The notes under the pieces were generated by a model, which saw only the letters and a list, made by a program, of their open reading frames with translations, did no database searches and was not told the DNA's origin. From the NCBI GenBank assembly GCA_900110015.1, contig FOCD01000005.1, positions 1 to 64,000 of the forward strand: DNA of 64,000 nucleotides, written 5' to 3'. Positions 58,030 to 64,000 of this stretch are shown piece by piece. Every line of letters starts with the position of its first letter. Position 1 is the stretch's first letter. The DNA comes from Terribacillus saccharophilus (lineage in GTDB: Bacteria; Bacillota; Bacilli; Bacillales; Amphibacillaceae). A program made the position numbers and the translations under genes.

Positions 58030-58283
58030 TGATGAAGATCATACCTTTGATTGTGATTATCCAAGAGAGCTAGTGGCTGGTGTGAACTAGCATAATTCAT
58101 CAAAGGGCAGCACTTCTGAATAGGCAGACTGAATTGAGTAGGTTTGTCCGGCATATGCCCGTTATGCATAGCTTCAACGAAGGCTGTCGTGTGTAAGCAG
58201 ACAGTGAAAAAGGGTGGCACCGCGTGAGTAGATCCAAGCTTTTCGCCCCTTACTTATCAGGTAAGGGAGCGGAAGGCTTTTCT
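58030..58283 (+). promoter_or_regulatory. T-box riboswitch (serine) upstream of the serine operon
   Basis: Stem I pairs CCTTTGAT with ATCAAAGG (58099-58106 region) and has the apical GGCTGGTGTGAAC text. The specifier position reads AGC (58109-58111) followed by A, a serine codon. The T-box GGGTGGCACCGCG is at 58212-58224 and a long terminator stem (58236-58283) follows. Serine starvation should turn on the aminotransferase and serA. The 481-base gap before the aminotransferase is otherwise empty. Confidence 0.9.
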
Positions 58284-58337
58284 TATGGGCTCTTTTACCT
58301 GTGAAGATATCTTACAATCCAAGGAGGAAAAGAAATT

Positions 58338-59495
58338 ATGTTACCAGATCAACTTTTACTACGGATTCCAGGACCATCACCAATTCCGCCAAGTGTACAG
58401 CGCGCAATGAGCCAGCCAATGATCGGCCATCGCGGTGCGGAGACAACTGCTTTGCTGCAGCGTATTAAGCCAAAATTGAAGCCCGTATTCGGAACAGAAC
58501 AGGACGTACTGCTTGTGACTGGCAGTGGAACTGCTGGACTGGAGGCAGCAGTTGCCAACACTTCCAAGCCAGGAGATGAAGTGCTGATTGTAGTTGTAGG
58601 AGCATTTGGTGATCGGTTTGTAAAGATAGCCCAAGCATATCAGCTTCAAGTCCATCGCTTAGATGTGACATGGGGAGAAGCAGCAAATCCGGAGGATATT
58701 AAGACATTCTTGAAAGAACATCCGGAAATCAGTTCTGTCTTTGTTACGTATTGTGAAACATCCACAGGAGTGCTGAACCCAATCAAAGAAATCGCTGAAG
58801 CGGTGCATGAAGTATCAAAAGCTTTGGTCATTGTTGATGGCGTATCCTGTGTTGCAGGTGTGGAAACGGAATTTGATAAATGGGGTATCGATATTTTGGT
58901 TACAGGCACGCAGAAGGCATTCATGCTGCCTGGGGGTATGTTCTTTGCAGTAGTAAGTGACCGGGCATGGAAAGTGATTGAAGCCAATACGCAGCCTCGA
59001 TTCTATCTGGATCTGACAAAATATCGTGATGGTTTGGAAAAAGACAGCACGCCTTTCACGCCGGCTTTATCCATACTGTTCGGACTGGAACAAGTGCTCT
59101 CATTGCTTGAGGAAGAAGGGCTGGAGCAGGTGTATGCAAGACATCGTCTGATGCGGAATATGACACGAGCTGCTTTCCGTGCTTTAGATATACCGCTGCT
59201 TGTAGAGGATGCGTATGCTTCTCCGACAGTTACGGCTATCAAACCAGCAGATTTTGATGCTGAACAGCTGCGTAAGCAAGTGAAGCAGGACTTCAACTTG
59301 GCATTTGCAGGCGGCCAAGCGCATATGAAGGGTGAAATTTTCCGGATCGGTCATATGGGATATTGCTCTCCGGCAGATGTGCTGCAAGTGATTGGCGCAG
59401 TGGAAATCGGTCTTGTGAAGATTGGCAAACAAATAACATTAGGTGCAGGAACGGCAGCAGCACAGCAAATCTACTTGGAACAAGGAGCGAATTGA
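58338..59495 (+). CDS. Class V PLP aminotransferase, probable serine-pathway transaminase
   Basis: 385 residues of the alanine-glyoxylate/serine-pyruvate aminotransferase group. The start IPGPSPIPPSV and the PLP lysine in TGTQKAFMLPGG (about residue 195) are clear. It precedes serA and shares the serine T-box, so it probably does the phosphoserine-aminotransferase step (or a serine/pyruvate exchange) in place of a normal SerC; the sequence is not SerC-like. It ends two bases before the serA start. Confidence 0.9.
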   Translation: MLPDQLLLRIPGPSPIPPSVQRAMSQPMIGHRGAETTALLQRIKPKLKPVFGTEQDVLLVTGSGTAGLEAAVANTSKPGDEVLIVVVGAFGDRFVKIAQAYQLQVHRLDVTWGEAANPEDIKTFLKEHPEISSVFVTYCETSTGVLNPIKEIAEAVHEVSKALVIVDGVSCVAGVETEFDKWGIDILVTGTQKAFMLPGGMFFAVVSDRAWKVIEANTQPRFYLDLTKYRDGLEKDSTPFTPALSILFGLEQVLSLLEEEGLEQVYARHRLMRNMTRAAFRALDIPLLVEDAYASPTVTAIKPADFDAEQLRKQVKQDFNLAFAGGQAHMKGEIFRIGHMGYCSPADVLQVIGAVEIGLVKIGKQITLGAGTAAAQQIYLEQGAN

Positions 59496-59497
59496 AC

Positions 59498-61081
59498 ATG
59501 ACTTACCACGTACTAATCAGTGATCCGTTAAGTGAAGAAGGCATGGCACCATTAACACAAGCAGATGACTTTGCTGTCACAGTAGATACTGGCCTGACCG
59601 AAGCAGAGGTAATCCAAAAAATCGGTAAATTTCATGCACTGCTTGTTCGCAGCCAAACAACTGTTACACGGGCGATCATGGAAGCAGCACCGAATCTTAA
59701 AGTAATCGGGCGTGCCGGTGTTGGAGTTGATAATATCGATTTGGAAGCAGCGACAGAGCTTGGCATAGTCGTTGTCAACGCACCAGATGGGAATACAAAC
59801 TCGGCTGCGGAACATACAGTGGCAATGATGATGTCACTTGCGCGCAACATCCCACAGGCTTTCCTAGCTTTAAAGGATGAACGCTGGGAGCGCAAACAGC
59901 ATATCGGTGTGGAATTGAAGGGCAAAACTTTAGGAATTGTCGGCATGGGTCGAATTGGAGCAGAGGTGGCTTATCGGGCGAAGGGTCAGCGAATGAATGT
60001 GATCGCCTATGATCCATTCCTGACGAAAGACCGTGCGGATAAGATGGGAATTGGCTATGGAACATTGGAAGAGGTTTTCGCTGCGAGTGATTTCCTGACA
60101 GTTCATACACCATTGCTGAAAGAAACGCATCATATGATCTCCACTGAGGCGTTTGCCCAGATGAAAGATGGTGTGCAAATCATGAACTGTGCCAGAGGCG
60201 GAATCATTGATGAAGATGCTTTGTATGAAGCAATTATCAGCGGTAAAGTTGCTGGTGCAGCATTGGATGTTTTCGAAGAAGAGCCTGCCGTTCATCATAA
60301 GCTGCTGGAGCTGCCGCAGGTTATTGCCACACCACATCTAGGCGCAAGCACAGTGGAAGCACAGGAAAACGTTGCGATCGATGTAAGCAAGGACGTGATG
60401 CAGATTCTTCAGGGAGGGCAGGCGATACATCCGGTTAACTTCTCCTCCATTTCTCCAGAAGTCATGCGAAAAATTCAGCCTTACTTTGATCTTGCTGAAA
60501 AGCTCGGAGCCTTCCTGGCTCGGACAATGCCTGATGCAATCGAGGAATTGACCGTCTATTATGCAGGTGACTTGGCAGACCAGGAGGTTGCTCCATTGAC
60601 TCGAAATACGGTCAAAGGACTGCTGCAGCGTTACTTAGGCAATGTGAATGACGTCAACGCGACGCATTTAGCCAAAAAAAGCGGTATTACGATTAATGAG
60701 CAAAAAACATCTACAACACGAGGCTTTACTAGTTTGGTAACAGTAGAAGCAAAATCGGCGACTGTGACACATCAAGTAGCAGGAACACTTGTTAATGGGT
60801 TAGGAGCCCGAATTGTGAAGGTGGATGACTATTATGTCGATGTTACACCTGCCGGTCACATGCTGCTTGTCCGACATAAAGACCAGCCAGGGGCAATAGG
60901 TCGTGTAGGTACATTACTTGCCAAATACGAAGTCAATATCGCAACGATGCAGGTAGGACGCTCAAATGAGGGCGGCGACGCGATCATGATGCTTACGGTC
61001 GATAAAGAGCCGCAGAAAGAAGAAGTAGAAGGGTTAAAACAGCTGGATGACATCTTTGATGTGACAGCTATCACGATATAA
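59498..61081 (+). CDS. serA: D-3-phosphoglycerate dehydrogenase
   Basis: 527 residues from the ATG after AAGGAGCGA; B. subtilis SerA has 525. First step of serine synthesis. NAD-binding GIVGMGRIGAEV (about 145), catalytic Arg/Glu/His (ARGGIIDEDAL; HLGAST), an intervening domain, and a C-terminal ACT domain (about 455-527, RHKDQPGAIGRVGTLLAK) for serine feedback. Confidence 0.97.
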   Translation: MTYHVLISDPLSEEGMAPLTQADDFAVTVDTGLTEAEVIQKIGKFHALLVRSQTTVTRAIMEAAPNLKVIGRAGVGVDNIDLEAATELGIVVVNAPDGNTNSAAEHTVAMMMSLARNIPQAFLALKDERWERKQHIGVELKGKTLGIVGMGRIGAEVAYRAKGQRMNVIAYDPFLTKDRADKMGIGYGTLEEVFAASDFLTVHTPLLKETHHMISTEAFAQMKDGVQIMNCARGGIIDEDALYEAIISGKVAGAALDVFEEEPAVHHKLLELPQVIATPHLGASTVEAQENVAIDVSKDVMQILQGGQAIHPVNFSSISPEVMRKIQPYFDLAEKLGAFLARTMPDAIEELTVYYAGDLADQEVAPLTRNTVKGLLQRYLGNVNDVNATHLAKKSGITINEQKTSTTRGFTSLVTVEAKSATVTHQVAGTLVNGLGARIVKVDDYYVDVTPAGHMLLVRHKDQPGAIGRVGTLLAKYEVNIATMQVGRSNEGGDAIMMLTVDKEPQKEEVEGLKQLDDIFDVTAITI

Positions 61082-61120
61082 TAAAAAAGCGAGCAGATAT
61101 AGTCTGCTCGCTTTTTTTAG
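61081..61120. terminator. Bidirectional terminator between serA and steT
   Basis: AAAAAGCGAGCAGA and TCTGCTCGCTTTTT arms. Confidence 0.92.
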
Positions 61121-62433
61121 CGCCGTTTAGCTTTCAACATATAAAATATCGGAAGTCCGATGACTGCTATTCCAATTGAGAGGAGGCAGCTTAGGAAGTC
61201 TGTGAACAATGTACTGATCAAGACAAACAGAGAGCCTGCAATCGCTGCAATCGGGATGAATGGATAAAGCGGCACACTATAAGCGCGTTCTTTTCCTTTA
61301 TTACGTTTTCGTAAGATGAAAACAGCATAAAAAGCGAGAACATAGAACATGTAGATCGTGAAAATACTGATTTCCGACAGCTTATCAGGATTGCTGACAA
61401 GCATGAAGATGACAGAAAGCACAAGCTGCAAAATGACTGCTACCCAAGGTGTATGCAAGGTAGGATGCACTTTTTTGAGCAGGTTAGAAAACGGCAGCTG
61501 TCCGCGTTCAGCCATCGCAAATGGAATACGCGGGAACGTCAGGATTTTACCGTTTAGACAGCCAAAAATACTGACGATGATACCCAAGCTTACGATGATT
61601 TCACCAGCGTCACCTAGAACAAGTTTAGCAGCTGTACTTGCTGCATTTGTGTTTAGGCTGACAATCTCTGCTGCTGGCAGAATATAAAGCATGGCAGCGT
61701 TGATAAACAGATAACAAGCTGTCACGATCAAGATTCCGCCGATCATCGCTTTAGGTAATGTCTTTTCCGGATTCTTCATTTCGCCGCCCATGGAAGCAAG
61801 CATGATCCAGCCATCATAAGCGAACAAGGTGGCGAGTATGGCAGCACCAAAGTTTATATCGGAAATGGCTTCCGGTACTGCACTGAAAAAGTCTGCATCG
61901 CCTTTCCAAAAACCAAAGACAACAATAAGCAGAATTGGAAGCAGCTTGCCGATTGTTGTAACAAGCTGCACAGCACCGCCTAGTTTTGTGCCTAGTATAT
62001 TAATGATACAAAGGAACACGACACTTGCGATACCAACTGCAGCTGTCCATTTTGTGTTCCAGCCGAACAAATTGACCATGAGCGTTCCGAAGTAAAGTCC
62101 GAGCGCTCCGATGATGGCTGGTCCATAAAGAATCGTTTGCACCCAGCCGCATAAGAAGCCCCATAGTTCGCCGTATGTTTCCTCTAAATATGCGTACAAA
62201 CCACCAGTCTTTGGAATTTGTACACCTACTTCAGCAATGGTCAGACCACCTGCAAGTGTAAGCAGACCGCCGATTAACCAAGCGAGCATGGCAATTTCAG
62301 AACTGCCAGCATGACTCAGCACAGGTCCTGGTTTCATAAACACTCCAGAGCCGATGATGGTTCCTACTACAATGGATAAACCTAGAAATAGTCCGATTTC
62401 TTTCTTTAATGCTGTGTTCTCTGGTTGTTTCAT
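61117..62433 (-). CDS. steT: Serine/threonine exchanger SteT
   Basis: 438 residues, equal to B. subtilis SteT (YkbA), with twelve membrane helices. Text such as VVGTIIGSGVFMKPGPVLSHAG, GGEMKNPEKTLPKAM and ISIFTIYMFYVLAFYAVFILRKR matches closely. SteT is an L-amino-acid-type antiporter that exchanges serine, threonine and aromatic residues. The ATG after AAGGAGTGA is chosen over one 11 codons upstream. It faces the serine biosynthesis operon. Confidence 0.92.
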   Translation of the reverse strand: MKQPENTALKKEIGLFLGLSIVVGTIIGSGVFMKPGPVLSHAGSSEIAMLAWLIGGLLTLAGGLTIAEVGVQIPKTGGLYAYLEETYGELWGFLCGWVQTILYGPAIIGALGLYFGTLMVNLFGWNTKWTAAVGIASVVFLCIINILGTKLGGAVQLVTTIGKLLPILLIVVFGFWKGDADFFSAVPEAISDINFGAAILATLFAYDGWIMLASMGGEMKNPEKTLPKAMIGGILIVTACYLFINAAMLYILPAAEIVSLNTNAASTAAKLVLGDAGEIIVSLGIIVSIFGCLNGKILTFPRIPFAMAERGQLPFSNLLKKVHPTLHTPWVAVILQLVLSVIFMLVSNPDKLSEISIFTIYMFYVLAFYAVFILRKRNKGKERAYSVPLYPFIPIAAIAGSLFVLISTLFTDFLSCLLSIGIAVIGLPIFYMLKAKRR

Positions 62434-62569
62434 GATGTCACTCCTTATCGACGCAGCATACTGCATTCCTTTAGTGTAGTAATGAAGATATGTAGTTCAT
62501 TATAGGAAATGTGCCTGCAAATAGAAACTAGAAAAAGTATTCTGACTTGTAAGGGTTTTATCATAAAAA

Positions 62570-62601
62570 TAAGGAGCTTGCAGCAATCTGCAGCTCCTTT
62601 G
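62570..62601 (-). terminator. Terminator of the histidinol phosphatase gene
   Basis: AAGGAGCTTGCAG and CTGCAGCTCCTT arms around CAAT, with a TTATTTTT stretch on the minus strand. Confidence 0.82.
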
Positions 62602-62638
62602 GATAGTATCTTCATTTGATGGGTAATTATACGATTGT

Positions 62639-63454
62639 TCAGCCTAGCGGCATTGCTTTGCGCTGGCACTTTTCGAACGTTTGAATCTCTGTGTAGCCGA
62701 CCTGTTTGGCAAGCTCGACTGCCTCTTGGTATGCATAACCTACATGCTTTGGTGCATGAGCATCAGAGTTTATCACAATGCCAACACCAGCATCATAGCA
62801 TTTCTGCAATAAAACAGGATCCGGATATATTTCTCCGACCGGCTTCCGCAGTCCAGCTGTACTAATTTCGATACACGTATCATTCTCAGCGAGCGCTTTG
62901 ACAACTCGATCATATTCTCCTTCGACAAATGCTTGATCGTCAGGTTTATAGCCGAAAATCTTAATCAAATCAATATGGCCGATAAAGCTGAATAGCTTGG
63001 ATTGAGCGAGTGTAATGATTTGGTCGTAATAATCACGATATGCCTGCTTTAAATCACGTTTTTCATATTCATCTTTGAAAATATCCAGATCGATTCCCCA
63101 CTCACGAATCCAGTGCACGGAACCGACGACATAGTCGAAAGGATGCTGATTGAGGAATTCAGCCATTTCGGCTTCCTTACCAGGTGTATAATCCATTTCG
63201 ATCCCCATCTTGACGGGTAGCCCAGCTTGTTTGATTTCATTGAAAAAAGCGAGATAATCCTTGAAATGAAGTGTCCTGCGGTTTTCTACCCACGGATTGG
63301 ATAGGATTTTATTTGTTTCCTGAAAGAAGTAAGCATGCTCAGAAATGCCGAATTCCTGTATTCCTTTTTCTTTAGCCACACCCAGATATTCGCGGATATA
63401 GTCCAAAGTGAACGAACCTGTCTCTGCCATATGTACATGATAATCTGTCAACAT
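62639..63454 (-). CDS. hisJ: Histidinol-phosphatase (PHP family, HisJ/HisK type)
   Basis: 271 residues of the PHP superfamily: metal ligands in DYHVHMAETG (His6, His8), ISEHAYF, GIEMDY, SVHWI, GHIDLIK and NSDAHAP. It hydrolyses histidinol phosphate in histidine synthesis. No other his genes are in the window, as is common in Firmicutes. AGGAG precedes the ATG. Confidence 0.93.
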   Translation of the reverse strand: MLTDYHVHMAETGSFTLDYIREYLGVAKEKGIQEFGISEHAYFFQETNKILSNPWVENRRTLHFKDYLAFFNEIKQAGLPVKMGIEMDYTPGKEAEMAEFLNQHPFDYVVGSVHWIREWGIDLDIFKDEYEKRDLKQAYRDYYDQIITLAQSKLFSFIGHIDLIKIFGYKPDDQAFVEGEYDRVVKALAENDTCIEISTAGLRKPVGEIYPDPVLLQKCYDAGVGIVINSDAHAPKHVGYAYQEAVELAKQVGYTEIQTFEKCQRKAMPLG

Positions 63455-63570
63455 AACGTCCCACTCCTAACAGTTAAGTTAAAAATAGTGTGACATATTC
63501 TGCAGAATGTTCCAAGAAAAGATTTCACACCCTGCCTCCTAGAGGGCTTATCCTTGAACTTCTGCAAAAT

Positions 63571-63602
63571 AAAAAAAGCTCCGCCTTTACAGGAAGAGCT
63601 TG
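63571..63602 (-). terminator. Terminator-like hairpin after the 27-codon frame
   Basis: AAGCTC/GAGCTT arms with an inner CCT/AGG pair, followed by T bases on the minus strand. Confidence 0.7.
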
Positions 63603-63616
63603 CCTGGGATATGGGA

Positions 63617-63700
63617 TTAGAAGATAGAGTGCAAGTAACCGCCGATGCTGCTGATTAAAAGAGTTGCTGCGAGAATCGCATTGAAGTGACTATTTTTCAT
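63617..63700 (-). CDS. Possible 27-residue hydrophobic peptide
   Basis: A minus-strand frame encoding MKNSHFNAILAATLLISS followed by nine more residues, a single hydrophobic helix. It has AAAGGA about ten bases before the ATG and a terminator 15 bases after the stop, which is why it is listed. No homology was recognised. It could be a sporulation or membrane peptide, or a chance frame. Confidence 0.4.
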   Translation of the reverse strand: MKNSHFNAILAATLLISSIGGYLHSIF

Positions 63701-64000
63701 GGTGTTCCTGTCCTTTCCGTAGATTGAATTGTTGTTTATTTACCCGTTTCGTTGTGTTTATAACCTGTTCTGATCTTGGATTAATCATAGCATGCAGGAT
63801 TCTTGTACTTCTTCATGATTCAGTAGAAAAATTGTGTAAAAAGTGTGGAATAGAAAAATCGACTGCATGCTTATCGCGATGCAGCCGATTTTGAGGTTCG
63901 TCTCATTAGTGGATAATGAGGTATGTAGTATGTAGTGCTAAACCTGTTGTAAGGTTGTCTCACTATTATAAAGGCTCATTTCAGAAAAATAAACAGGTAA
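63701..64000. other. Intergenic region at the right edge
   Basis: No gene seen. It contains a strong hairpin with arms AATCGACTGCAT and ATGCAGCCGATT (about 63868-63894) with A/T tracts on both sides, likely a terminator for a gene beyond the window or in either direction, and a smaller stem TCATTA/TAATGA (about 63904-63920). Confidence 0.5.

Noticed and set aside
59363-59497. Longer serA frame starting inside the aminotransferase gene
   Set aside because: It overlaps the upstream gene by 135 bases and lacks a ribosome site; the ATG at 59498 gives the normal SerA length.

Overview
This window is the replication-origin region of a spore-forming member of the Bacillaceae. It runs from the 5' end of a 16S rRNA gene (minus strand, left edge) through the dnaA/dnaN origin to the rpsF-ssb-rpsR operon and a serine-biosynthesis locus. 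Gene order mostly follows the Bacillus subtilis map read backwards (bofA, yaaL, recR, yaaK, dnaX, scr, tadA, yaaI, yaaH, dgk/dck, tRNA-Ser, serS, dacA, guaB, yaaC, gyrA, gyrB, remB, recF, yaaA, dnaN, dnaA, then rpmH, rnpA, spoIIIJ, jag, mnmE, mnmG, rsmG, noc, soj, spo0J, yyaC, ychF, rpsF, ssb, rpsR). Sporulation and germination genes (bofA, yaaH, a gerA-type operon, yyaC, a CwlC-like amidase) show that it makes endospores. The genus cannot be fixed from the sequence alone; several departures from the B. subtilis map suggest a relative outside the B. subtilis group.

Left part (1-12.5 kb): rRNA promoter and leader, the recR/dnaX DNA-metabolism cluster, SRP RNA, tadA, then accessory metabolic genes. 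These include acetyl-CoA synthetase with a consensus CcpA cre site, and an aldehyde dehydrogenase and csbD that diverge from an intergenic region with two back-to-back sigma-B-type promoters. 12.5-16.8 kb holds a three-gene germinant-receptor operon followed by an overlapping 53-codon membrane-protein gene (a candidate D subunit) and tRNA-Arg(CCU). 17-31 kb holds deoxynucleoside kinases, proC, a tRNA-Ser plus a decayed tRNA-Ser copy, serS behind a T-box, dacA, ung, a TRAP-TAXI transporter operon, guaB, yaaC and a degenerate HD-GYP protein. Compared with B. subtilis, pdxST and rrnO are absent from this stretch.

31-43 kb is the origin: gyrase, recF and the clamp genes point away from dnaA. DnaA boxes lie on both sides of dnaA, and a DnaA-trio/AT-rich unwinding element lies between dnaA and dnaN. 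A third box group precedes mnmE. 43-55 kb carries tRNA modification, Noc, ParA/ParB and ribosomal genes, with three parS sites; a fourth lies before proC. 55-64 kb contains an MFS transporter, a sirtuin, a serine-specific T-box driving a class V aminotransferase and serA, a SteT-like serine/threonine exchanger, a histidinol phosphatase and a possible 27-residue peptide gene.

No CRISPR array, insertion sequence or prophage was seen. The window is mainly conserved core chromosome; the unusual items are regulatory elements, very small genes and degenerate copies.
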